Source: Azolla caroliniana (Eukaryota; Polypodiophyta). From it: 64,000 nucleotides of DNA. The notes beneath the pieces were generated by a model. The model was not told the origin of the DNA, made no database searches, and saw nothing but the letters and a program-made list of their open reading frames with translations. How positions within the stretch are numbered: position 1 is the first letter of the stretch; every line of letters starts with the position of its first letter. The DNA is taken from NCBI GenBank assembly GCA_043228905.1, contig JBHGNT010000001.1, positions 18,910,001 to 18,974,000 on the forward strand. The letters run 5' to 3'. Positions 11,192 to 20,164 of the stretch are shown here, piece after piece. The translations under genes were made by a program, and so were the position numbers.

Positions 11192-12364
11192 TTACTGTGC
11201 AGTCGAAGCGCGACGAGGCGTGGACGACGGTTCCAGACGGGGGGATGACACGGGCGTGGGCGTAGGCATGAGTGTGGGCGGGGGCGGTGGTAGTTGATGG
11301 AAGGGCTTCATGCGAGACTGGTGAGCAAAGGTAGAGCAGTCGTTGGAGGCGCGGCGGAGCAGGTATGTAGTGTCGCATATCTGCTTTTGAACTTCGAAGG
11401 GACTGATCCATCGGTGCATGAGCAATTCGCTGAGACCGCAACGACGGATGGGGAAGTAGACGAGGACTTTGTCACCGACGTGGTATTGATGGTCGACACG
11501 GCCTATATCGTGTTGTCGTTTTTGGCGTAGTTGTGCCTGGTGTAGGTTGCTCGTGATGGCTTTGTGGAGGAGGGGCTGGAGTTGTTGTAGGTGGGACCAC
11601 CAAGACACTGCGTTAGCGTGGAGTCGTGTGGTTGGTTGCGGGACTGCCACTTCTGGGGGTAAGCGCGGGTCCCTTCCGTAAAGGGCCCGAAATGGGATAA
11701 TGCGGGTAGAGGCTTGCACAGTTGTGTTGTAGGCATGCGTAACGAAGGGCAAGATTCGGTCCCAGGTTGAGTGCAGCGGATCGATGTAGGCTGAGATTTG
11801 TTGTTTTAAGGTTCGATTGAGGCGCTCCGTCAACCCATTCGTTTGCGGATAGTAGGGTGACGTGAATAACTGTTGGATTCCTAGTTGTGTTGAAACGAGG
11901 CGTAGGAGCTCACCGTTGAACTGGGGTCCTCGATCGGACAAGATTTGGAGTGGGCAACCATGGGGGAAGATGATTTTCTCCAATAGTTTGGAGGCGATGA
12001 TCATAGCCTTTGCATCTGGGATAGTGGCCGTCTCAGCCCAACGCGTCAAGTACTCGGTGATGACGAGGATGAATTTGTTCCCTCCTTGTGACTCGGGAAA
12101 GGGGCCCATAATGTCCCATCCGACGATTTCAAATGGAGCTTGAACTTGTATCGGATGTAAGAGGCCTTGAGCCACTTGAGGTGATTTGATGGCCTGACAT
12201 AAGTTGCATGCTTTGATGTAGGAGGCGACCTCATGGTGTAGCCCAGGCCAATAGAATTTGCGACGAATTTTGTCGAGCACCTTATGAAAACCCAAGTGGC
12301 CGGACAACGGGTAATCGTGGAAGAAACGAAGGTAAGACTGGCGTAGTTGCTCAGGCACGTAGAC
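11192..12364 (-). pseudogene. Gypsy-C pol part 2: integrase, cut off by one in-frame TGA
   Basis: In the same frame as pol part 1 and separated from it by a single TGA. The zinc-binding HHCC region has HDYPLSGHLGFHK and CNLCQ. The catalytic core shows the DDE residues in GWDIMGPF, LSDRGPQF and NGLTERLN. The C-terminal part has GDKVLVYFPIRR and ends in a proline/serine-rich tail. No chromodomain is evident. Integrase would insert the cDNA into the genome. Without readthrough it would not be translated as part of pol. The rest of the frame is clean, so the lesion is recent. Confidence 0.85.
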
Positions 12365-14476
12365 TCAGGGTTCTTTGCCTACTTGACAAAAAAGTAGGAC
12401 ATTATCCTGGATCATGAATTGCTTGGTGAGGGATGATGTCGGTTCAGCTCGTAGGCGGTGGCAGATATCTTGGATTTGTTTGTCGTGTTGTTGCATGTTG
12501 GCCATTTGGGACGAGGATATGGGGAAATCGATTGTGTTGGAGGTAATCTGGTTCGCCTGAAAGGATATGCGGGATAATCCATCGGCGACGATGTTTTGTG
12601 GACCATGGCGATAGCGCAGAGTGAATGTGTAATCCTGTAGCGCCAAAACCCAACGAAGTAAGCGGCCGGGTGGATGAGCCTTCTTTATGAGGGAGAGCAA
12701 TGGCTGATGGTCTGTTTCGACTGATGTATTTGATCCGTGAAGGTATGGGTGGAAACGATGGAATGCCCAGACGATGGCGAGGAACTCTTTTTCAGTTGTC
12801 GAGTTATTTTGTTCGGCTTTGGTAAGTGACCGACTGATGTAGGCAATCGGGCGGAGTTGGTCGTTGTCGTCGGATTGGAGCAGGACCGCACCAAGGCCGA
12901 CATTGGAGGCATCCGTCTGCAGATGGAAAGGCTTTGTGAAATCAGGGTGGGCCAGGAGGTCAGAGGCTTGGAGTGTTCTCTTGAGCTGCAGGAAGCTGGA
13001 TTCGCAGGCTTCGGTCCACAGGAAGGGTGCATCTTTTTGTAGGAGCGCGCGTAGTGGGGCTGACAGGTCGGCTAGCCGTGGGATGAAACGAAGAGAGAAC
13101 GTGAGGAGGCCGAGGAAGCGTTGAAGCTGCTTGACTGTGGTGGGGCGTGGGAAATTTTGGACTGCTTCTGTCTTCTCCGGGTCCATTTGTATTCCGTCGG
13201 AGGAGATGACGTACCCAAGGAAGCGGAGGCACGTACTACCCCATCGGCACTTCTTCCATTGCAGCTGCAATCGATAGCGTTGAACACAAGTTAGGACCTC
13301 CCGAAGGACTTGAAGGTGTTCTGCCCAAGTGCTTGTATGTACCAGAATATCGTCTAGATAGACGATGACGACAGAGCGGGTGATGAGATCATCGAAGATG
13401 GCATTAGCCATTCGCTGGAATGTGCTCCCCGCATCAGATAGGCCAAAGGGCATCCGTGTGAACTGAAAAATGCCTTTCCTAGTGCGGAATGCAGTTTTGT
13501 GGGCATCGTGAGGATTCATCGGGATCTGCCAATATCCCGAGGCTAGATCGAGGGAGGTGAAGTACTTTGATTTGCCAAGCTGGTCGAGGAGGTCATCGAT
13601 ACGAGGGAGAGGGTATCGGTCATGGGTGGTGACATGGTTCAGTTGTCGGAAGTCGACACAAAAGCGGTAAGAACCATCCCCTTTCTTTACCATGTGTGGC
13701 TCCGAGATCCACTCGCTCTTGGAAGGTGTGATAATCCCTTGTTGGAGCATAGTTTTGACGGCGTTGTGGATGCGCTCGTGGTCGAGAGGCGAGCGACGTC
13801 GGGGAGCTGCGTTGATGGGGCGGGCGTTGCCTGTAGGAATCGTGTGGTGAATCGGAAAACGGACCGAGGGAGGTTTTAGAAGTGGTTTAGACAACGAGGG
13901 AAAGGTGGCGAGGAGCCGTCTGATGTCGTTGATGCGCTCCGCCGGTGATATCAGGTACTGTGTGTTGCTGATGTGGGTGGTATCCCGCAGAGTAGTGAAG
14001 AGCGTGATCGGAATGTGATTTGGGAGGATGAGTTGTTGTGCGGAGAAATCGAGACAGGCTCGACTATGGAGGAACCAATCACATCCCAAGGTGATTGGGA
14101 ACAACTGGCGCGGGAGGACGTAGAAACGATGGTGGATCTGGGCGGAACTAATGGTGAGCATGCACCTGACTTGCGTATGTGAGTGGTACACCCGTTGTTG
14201 GTCGCCGAAGAGGATTTTAATGGGCGGTGCGTGGCTCGTGGGAAGTTGAAATTGGGTGACTAAATCTGCGCTGATGGAAGAGATGCTGCTGCCGGAGTCA
14301 AGGAGAACTTCTTGGGTCGTGTGCTGGAGGCGGGCGATTGTGGTACAAACGGGCGAAGTTGATGAAGTGGAGGCGTGGACGTGCGGGGGCGGCTCGATCG
14401 TGGGAGAAATGGGAGAAGTTGAGGATGTGGAGACGTGGACGTGCGGGGGCGGCTCTCCCTGCGGCACCCCGCGCAT
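12365..14476 (-). CDS. Gypsy-C pol part 1: protease, reverse transcriptase, RNase H
   Basis: 703 residues from the ATG that overlaps the gag stop. Two copies of a HVH(A/V)STSSTSP repeat open it, followed by the aspartic protease (VLLDSGSSISSI, active-site DSGS), reverse transcriptase with FCVDFRQLN, RMPFGLSDAGSTFQ and the catalytic YLDD, then RNase H (LQTDASNVGLGAVL, TTEKEFLAIVWA, VETDHQPLL). Catalytic aspartates appear to be present throughout. It ends at TGA (12365-12367) directly upstream of integrase in the same frame. The context suggests an original CGA (Arg), so a full-length pol would span 11192-14476. Confidence 0.88.
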   Translation of the reverse strand: MRGVPQGEPPPHVHVSTSSTSPISPTIEPPPHVHASTSSTSPVCTTIARLQHTTQEVLLDSGSSISSISADLVTQFQLPTSHAPPIKILFGDQQRVYHSHTQVRCMLTISSAQIHHRFYVLPRQLFPITLGCDWFLHSRACLDFSAQQLILPNHIPITLFTTLRDTTHISNTQYLISPAERINDIRRLLATFPSLSKPLLKPPSVRFPIHHTIPTGNARPINAAPRRRSPLDHERIHNAVKTMLQQGIITPSKSEWISEPHMVKKGDGSYRFCVDFRQLNHVTTHDRYPLPRIDDLLDQLGKSKYFTSLDLASGYWQIPMNPHDAHKTAFRTRKGIFQFTRMPFGLSDAGSTFQRMANAIFDDLITRSVVIVYLDDILVHTSTWAEHLQVLREVLTCVQRYRLQLQWKKCRWGSTCLRFLGYVISSDGIQMDPEKTEAVQNFPRPTTVKQLQRFLGLLTFSLRFIPRLADLSAPLRALLQKDAPFLWTEACESSFLQLKRTLQASDLLAHPDFTKPFHLQTDASNVGLGAVLLQSDDNDQLRPIAYISRSLTKAEQNNSTTEKEFLAIVWAFHRFHPYLHGSNTSVETDHQPLLSLIKKAHPPGRLLRWVLALQDYTFTLRYRHGPQNIVADGLSRISFQANQITSNTIDFPISSSQMANMQQHDKQIQDICHRLRAEPTSSLTKQFMIQDNVLLFCQVGKEP

Positions 14477-15426
14477 TAGTTTTCCGGGAGCTCAGAGAGG
14501 GAGGCAGCGTCAGCTAATTGGACGTTCTGCTTCTGTTGGTGATTCTGCCACTTTCGGCAGTGACGCCGAATGTGGCCATAGTTGTTGCAGTAGAAACATT
14601 TGGGGCGTCCCTGGCTGTCTCGTTCGGGCAATGCACGCTTGGCACGTAATTGCGCGTTCTGGATGTCGATGTCCATGGGAGTGACGGCTGGTATAGTGTT
14701 TGTATGATCATGACTGAGATTACCTGGTGTGTGCATGTCGTGCGCGTCTGCAGCTTCGATGCGTTGGGCAGTGAGGATGGCTTCGTGTAGTGTCGTCGGG
14801 CCTTGATCGCGTACACGGCGGCGGAGGTCATGTCGTATACGTGGCCAGAAAAAAAACAACTTCATGTCCTCCGACATGTTGGCGTCAGCCCGGCGTAGGA
14901 TCTGCACAAAACGAACCGCGAACTGGGTGATGGGTTCGCGTGGTTGTTGGGTAATTGACTCAAGTTGTTGTAGGGCCGTCTGGTGGGAGTCTTGATGAGC
15001 AAAATTCCGAATCATGGCTGCCCGTAACAGATCCCAGTCGTTGCGTGTCTCTTCGGGTTGTTGTACAAGCCATGTTGCCGCGATATTCTCGAGGAGTGTC
15101 TTCATCTCCATTGCCTTCCGAGGGTGTGGCCACTGGTGGTAACTGGCCACCATTTCGAAATGATCCAGCCAAGAGAGGACGTCTTCCGATGGTAGGCCGG
15201 AGAACGGTTTTGGGCGAACTCGAGAGTCCGGGAGATTTTGTTGTGGCTCGGATCGTGCTAAAAGAAAGGACAACATGGCTTGGTTAGTATGGTTAACTTG
15301 TAAAATGATGTTGGACAGAGCTTGAACCAGTTGGTCGATTGGCGATGTGGGCTGGTGTCCTTGATTGTGTTGTAGGAATTCCGGATTCATCGAGTTTGCG
15401 TTGCCGTCGTTGTTGTCGTGTTGCAT
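14476..15426 (-). CDS. Gypsy-C gag
   Basis: Capsid-nucleocapsid protein, 316 residues from the ATG at 15426, about 60 bases inside the 5' LTR. The reading frame is open further upstream into the LTR, but this first internal ATG fits the leader. Residues about 75-230 form a retrotransposon gag domain (RPKPFSGLPSEDVLSWLDHFE, ATWLVQQPEETRNDW, RFVQILRRADANM). A single CCHC zinc knuckle lies near residue 280 (CFYCNNYGHIRRHC) with all four ligands present. The stop codon overlaps the pol start as TAATG, so pol may be made by reinitiation after termination. This frame is undamaged. Confidence 0.88.
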   Translation of the reverse strand: MQHDNNDGNANSMNPEFLQHNQGHQPTSPIDQLVQALSNIILQVNHTNQAMLSFLLARSEPQQNLPDSRVRPKPFSGLPSEDVLSWLDHFEMVASYHQWPHPRKAMEMKTLLENIAATWLVQQPEETRNDWDLLRAAMIRNFAHQDSHQTALQQLESITQQPREPITQFAVRFVQILRRADANMSEDMKLFFFWPRIRHDLRRRVRDQGPTTLHEAILTAQRIEAADAHDMHTPGNLSHDHTNTIPAVTPMDIDIQNAQLRAKRALPERDSQGRPKCFYCNNYGHIRRHCRKWQNHQQKQNVQLADAASLSELPEN

Positions 15427-15470
15427 CGTGGCGGGCGTTGTTGGGGTCGTGAGTTGGGGTGGCTTGGCCC

Positions 15471-15483
15471 GTCTTCTCCACCA
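15471..15483 (-). other. Primer-binding site of Gypsy-C
   Basis: On the minus strand this reads TGGTGGAGAAGAC, three bases inside the LTR edge. It starts TGG as expected for pairing with a tRNA CCA end. The tRNA is not assigned. Confidence 0.5.
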
Positions 15484-15486
15484 AGA

Positions 15487-15745
15487 TGTGAAATGCTCAA
15501 GATGTGAAATGCTCTCAAGAATAGCCCCACTTTCATTATGTCTCAAGTTACATTTTATAGACTCTCTCTTAGCGTGGAGGGTGTTCTCCCGCTCCAATTA
15601 GCTCTACTAATTATGGGGCTTGGTGGGGGCCTAGTTTGGGTGTGGTGCATGAGGCTTGGTAGGGGCCTAATTTGGGTGTGGTCTATGTGTGGTGCATGGG
15701 GCTTGGTAGGGGCCTAATCTAGGTGTGGTCCATGTGACCACCACA
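15487..15745 (-). repeat. 5' LTR of Gypsy-C
   Basis: 259 bp and nearly identical to 10911-11169. The differences seen are one in the CATTTTC/CACTTTC block and a few near GTGCTGCATAAG/GTGGTGCATGAG. This high identity indicates recent insertion. Confidence 0.88.
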
Positions 15746-16107
15746 ATATATTAATATGTGGACGGACCAACCAAATCGGTATGCTGATCCGGATCCGGAC
15801 CGATCCTGAATAGGTGCCGGTTGGCACCATTTTGTACTTCGCACCAATGACCTATATAAAGGCCCGGTTACAATGTAGTCATCAACGGAGAGTAATATAA
15901 ACCTTTTGTTTAATCATTAAGTATTGTTCACTGTTCTGTGCTTATTGTATATCTTACGCATGTTAATGACGTATTACTAAGTAACCCATTAAGGTCCAAT
16001 TAAGCATTGTGTCGTAAGTTATCTCGCCGTAACACCCTTTGGTGAAGTGTCTTAAGTGGACACCATGTGTTAGGCTGTTGTCCGGCCCTAAGGATTAACA
16101 CAGTTTT

Positions 16108-16120
16108 TGGCGACCACGAT
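16108..16120 (+). other. Primer-binding site of Gypsy-B
   Basis: TGGCGACCACGAT follows the LTR after eight bases. The same site follows the Gypsy-D 5' LTR at 17283. The primer tRNA was not assigned. Confidence 0.55.
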
Positions 16121-16155
16121 TCCTGCACAATCGCAGTGAACAGCGGTGGGAATGG

Positions 16156-17047
16156 ATGACTAGGCCAACGGACGACCCGGTTATGGAGAGAGCAAGTTGA
16201 CTTGCTGAATGGCGAAGGCAGCGAGAGGCTTTCCACCAAGCGGCAGAAGAAATTCGATCGGATCGATCATTTTCCAAAGTTATCTGGAAAGCGGCGGAGG
16301 AGTCGCTCTGTCTGCAACAAAACACCTACCCGGACGAAGGAAGCAACTTAAGCAGTCTCTGGGAAGCGGAATCCCTTCTCCATGCCTTCGCCGGAGGAGC
16401 CTGCGAATCCGAAGCATTTTCGGCGCTGGAATCGGATTCGGAAGGGGGTTGCAGCGCGCACACGAACTATCGCAGCAGTAACGACACCCCGGAAGGACCG
16501 GAGGACGAGGAGTCGGATACATTACCGACACCAGAACCAGAATTGTCAGACCGGGAACCTCCGGCACCAGACATGGAGCAACCTCCGGAGACGGAAGAGG
16601 ACAAAGAAAGACCTCCGACACCGGAAGTCAAGCCGGCAACACAAAAGGAGGACCGACAAAGACCTCCGACTCTAATAGAGGACCAACAATGACCTTTAAC
16701 GCCGACGGAAGAGCAGGAAAGACCACCGACACCGCCAGCCCGCATACTGACACCGGACGACGACATGTCATTCCAGTACCCCAAGTATAGAGATGACCCG
16801 GACGCGGAGGCTCATGTTCATGCTTTTCAACAAACATGGGAGGCGAACCATGTGTCACAACGGTTAACCGCAGCTGAAGAGGAACGATCTAAGATAGCCG
16901 AATTCGGCGTGACATTGGAAGGACCGGCCGCCAGATGGCACCGGACGTAGGACCCCAACACCATCACCACCTTTGCAGACCAGAAAGCTAAATTCTTGCA
17001 CTTCTTTCAGAAGGAGGTGGACCAGAGAGAAATGGTGGGCCTATTTT
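16156..17047 (+). pseudogene. Gypsy-B gag, N-terminal part
   Basis: An open frame with scattered stops from about 16156. A basic start is followed by an acidic, proline-rich segment with repeated RPPTP-type motifs (16500-16760), then a folded gag region from 16765 (MSFQYPKYRDDPDAEAHVHAF) with LEGPAARWHRT, the conserved tryptophan region of the Gypsy capsid. Stops include TGA at 16198 and TAG at 16948. Gypsy-D inserted at 17047, and the capsid frame resumes after it at 23486 (from GLF to YTIRQDPGESI). The gene would form capsid. It is inactive here. Confidence 0.7.
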
Positions 17048-17275
17048 TGTTACCGGCCGGCAAGAAGACTTAAGGAGGTCCAAACCAGAGTGTGAAAGGA
17101 ATAGTTATTCGGGAACTGTTGTAATTAGTACTCTTAATATATATATTATTATATAAGAAGATGTGGACGGACGGACCACCCTTTGTGCCGTAAATCATTC
17201 TGCCGTACCACCCTTTGGTAAAGTGTCTTAAATGGACACCCTGTGTTAGGTTGTTGTCCGACCCTAGCAATAACA
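17048..17275 (+). repeat. 5' LTR of Gypsy-D, internally deleted
   Basis: 228 bp. Compared with the 3' LTR it lacks roughly 232 bp between GATGTGGACGGA and TTGTGCCGTAAAT. The missing part includes the TATATAAAGG promoter element. Confidence 0.8.
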
Positions 17276-17299
17276 CAGTTTTTGGCGACCACGATGCCA

Positions 17300-19811
17300 C
17301 GACCAAGAGAAAACAACTTTCGTCATCGAATGGGGAGTGTTTGTTGCGGTGGTGATGATGTTCGAGCTGAAAACGGCACCAGCAACATTCCAACGGATCA
17401 TCATGGAGATCTTTGGCGAATACATACTGGCTTTTATGCAGGTGTTCCTTGATGACTTCGTCGTCTATAGCAGAGAAGAAGATCATTTGCAGCATCTCAG
17501 ACTATGTCTAGGGAAGTGTAGGGCGTACCGGCTAAGCCTGAATCCGGCGAAGTGTGTATTTGGAGTGTCCAACGGAACGCTACTAGGGCATATAGTGAGC
17601 AAGGAAGGCAATGTCGTAGATCTGGACAAAGTGAAAGCAATCCTGGAAGCACCGGCACCGGCAACGACAAAGGCATTGAGCCGTTTCCTAGGACAAATCC
17701 GCTGGCATAGCCGTATGCTCCAGTATTTGGCAGACCTGGCTACACCTCTGCATGCGGCAGTACATCGAACACCGATCCAATGGACCGACATAAAAGACAA
17801 GGCGTACCGGGCACTAAAGGTGTTATTGTCACAAGCACCGGTAGTGCAGCCTCCGGAATGGAGTAAAGAGTTTCATGTGTTCGTGGACGCTTCCGATATC
17901 GTAATCGGCAACGCGCTCATGCAGCTTACCGAGCCAAGGTGGTACCGGCCAGTGTACTATGCCAGCCGGAAGCTATCCCAAGCGGAACGAAATTATTCTA
18001 CCATGAAAAGGGAAGCTTTAGGAATGATCTATAGTGTAACAAAATTCAGGCATTATTTATTGGGAAGAAAGTTCTCCTTCCATGTGGATCATTCGGCACT
18101 CCTCTACCTAGTATCCAAAGCGTCACTTACCGGTAAGGTTGCCCGGTGGACTTTGTTGTTACAAGAGTTCGAATTCGAGATATTCCACCGACCCGGCATA
18201 CAGCATGCGGTAGCAGATTATCTAAGCCGGTTAGATTCCGAGGAGACAGGTGACGGAGTACCGAACGAGTTTCCAGATGAAGAGCTTTTTCGAGTCACCA
18301 CGGAAACGACAACAGATGAAACGGTGGCACAAGAAGATAAGTGGCTAACTAATATGCACCAGTTTCTGAGTACCAGATTGCCTCCGGAGGAGATGAACCG
18401 GGACGAGAGAAAACGCCTGGCAGTACAAAGTCGACACTTCAGTTTATTACAGGACACGCTATACCACAAAGGTGCGGACGGTATCTGGCGATGAGCGGTG
18501 CGCAGCGACGAGAAGGAGGTAATACTATGGGAGGCACACTACGGAGTCGTCGGAGGCCATTATGCCGGAGATGCGACGACAAGGAAAGTATGGTAAAGTG
18601 GCCTATGGTGGCCGACCACATTGAAAGATGCAGTCCAGTATGCGAAGGAGTGTGATCTATGCCAACGAATGGGTCAGCCAACGAAACAAGCTCGGATGCC
18701 ACACTAGCCAGTCCTACCACTAGAACCATTCCAGAAATGGGGGCTAGATTTTGTCGGGCCATTTAAACCACCGGCAATGAGAACCAGAAACCGGTACGTG
18801 ATCGTCGCGACGGATTACTGCACTAAGTAGGTGGAAGCGAAAGCCCTACGAGACAACACCGCGGCGTTAGCGGCAAAATTCCTATACGAATGCATTTGGT
18901 GCCGGTACGGATGCCCCATAGAGCTAATAAGCAACCAAGGAGGGCACTTTCTTGGACAGGTGGTAGAAAGTTTGACGACGTTCTATGCGGTAGTACATAA
19001 ACGAAGCACACCGTACTATCCGCAAGCAAATGGGTTAGCTGAGTCGACGAACAAAACGCTCCAGAATATCCTCCAGAAGATCATCAATGAAAATCAGACA
19101 GATTGGGACACGAAGCTGCACAATGCGCTCTGGGCTTACCGGACAGCGTACAAAACAAGTATCCGAACAACACCGTTCCGGTTAGCATTTGGATTAGAGC
19201 CAGTCATGCCGGTCGAGTTCCAGGTACCAAGCTTACGGATTCAGATTCGGGAACGATTGAACGAAAAGGAATCAGAGGCAATTCGGTTAAAGGCTCTATG
19301 TGAACTGGAAGAACACTGACTGGCGAGCATTATGCATTTGGAATTGGAACAACGGAGACGGAAAGCATTTATAGATCGGCACCGGAAGGGAAACGAAAAG
19401 ATGTTCGGAACTGGCAAGCCGGTACTCGTGTTCCAGACCCGGATGGGCAAAATGCCAGGTAAACTACGGTTTAGATGGACCGAACCGTACTGGATCACAC
19501 GTGAGTTCAATGGGTCCTACCGGTTGGGGACACTTGCTGGAGAAGTGTTGGGCAAATGGGTCAACGGATTTAGACTAAAACCATACAAAGGACTTATGCC
19601 TAAGAACCCATTTGAACGAAAGGCCGCCACCGAATCAGATGCCGACAAGCCAACCATAACGGCAACTGGGGAAGCCGACGGCTACCACCAAGCGAGTAAG
19701 GAGGAGCATGAGCCGGCAACCGAGGAGAGCAAAACGACTGCAAACCGTCAAGAGGCCGGCAAGTTGCACGTTTCGGGTAAAGGTCCGACAGGACCGGAGC
19801 GAATCAAATAA
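17300..19811 (+). pseudogene. Gypsy-D pol: C-terminal reverse transcriptase, RNase H, integrase
   Basis: The truncated reverse transcriptase keeps its catalytic FLDD (near 17450) and SLNPAKCVFGVSNGTLLGH. RNase H is complete (FVDASDIVIGNALM, TMKREALGMIYSV, HVDHSALLYLV). The integrase zinc region follows a TGA at 18494 (where Gypsy-B has an Arg codon), then further stops at W or Q codons. The integrase core runs 18831-19319: the first Asp is in LDFVGPF, but the second reads ISNQGGHF where Gypsy-B has ISDQGGHF, so the catalytic aspartate is replaced by asparagine. NGLAEST supplies Glu. The C-terminus runs to 19811. It is inactive by several independent criteria. Confidence 0.88.
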
Positions 19812-20164
19812 ATCATGGAAAGGAGTGGTGGAAACGGCCATGCACACGAGGAGTAAAGAGGGACGTCGAAAAGGTACGAGGAGCTATGAATAGGACATTA
19901 AACCACCGCCACATGGCACGCAATGCTATTATAGTACATGACCTACACATGCGGAGGCTCGAAAAAGGCGCCAAGATGCAGAGAGAAAAACCCCCACGCA
20001 TCGAGACCTTCTCCTATCGCGAACCAAGGAGAACAGACGCAGAGCGACGCGTGAAGATCAATCGTAGAGAGCTCGCACACAGAGAACCCCCTCCCTCAGA
20101 ACTTTCTCTCTCACACTCTCCCCACCATCAAACCTCGCCAACACTCTCCGACCTCGACGCAGAT
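19812..20164 (+). other. Spacer between integrase and extra ORF in Gypsy-D
   Basis: About 350 bp conserved with 27400-27754 of Gypsy-B (CATGGCACG, ATTATAGTACA and AAAGGCGCCAAGATGCAGAG blocks). No intact gene is seen. It may act as the leader of a spliced or separately promoted mRNA for the extra ORF, but no splice or promoter signal was confirmed. Confidence 0.4.

Larger units (their letters stand above)
10911..15745 (-). mobile_element. Gypsy-C LTR retrotransposon, nearly intact
   Basis: A complete 4835-bp minus-strand Ty3/Gypsy element inserted in the Gypsy-B 5' LTR. Its two 259-bp LTRs differ at only about three or four positions, so it is young. The flanks show a 4-bp ATAT target duplication: ...CTTAATAT before and ATATATTAATATG after, where the undisturbed Gypsy-B 3' LTR reads CTTAATATATTAATATG. 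A purine tract (ACAAGGGGGAAT on the minus strand) abuts the left LTR, and a primer site abuts the right one. Gag and pol are long and open. The only clear lesion seen is one in-frame TGA between RNase H and integrase. Confidence 0.92.
10812..16100 (+). repeat. 5' LTR of Gypsy-B, interrupted by Gypsy-C
   Basis: LTR parts are 10812-10910 and 15746-16100, about 450 bp once Gypsy-C and the duplicated ATAT are removed. It starts TGTTACCCGGCCGAC and ends GGATTAACA. A CTATATAAAGG promoter element lies near 15852. The 3' LTR (37488-37795) lacks about 140 bp that include this TATA element. Confidence 0.85.

Noticed and set aside
12864-13124. Plus-strand ORFs inside Gypsy-C pol, and similar opposite-strand frames across other elements
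   Set aside because: They are shadows of the real pol and gag frames, with no domain of their own.
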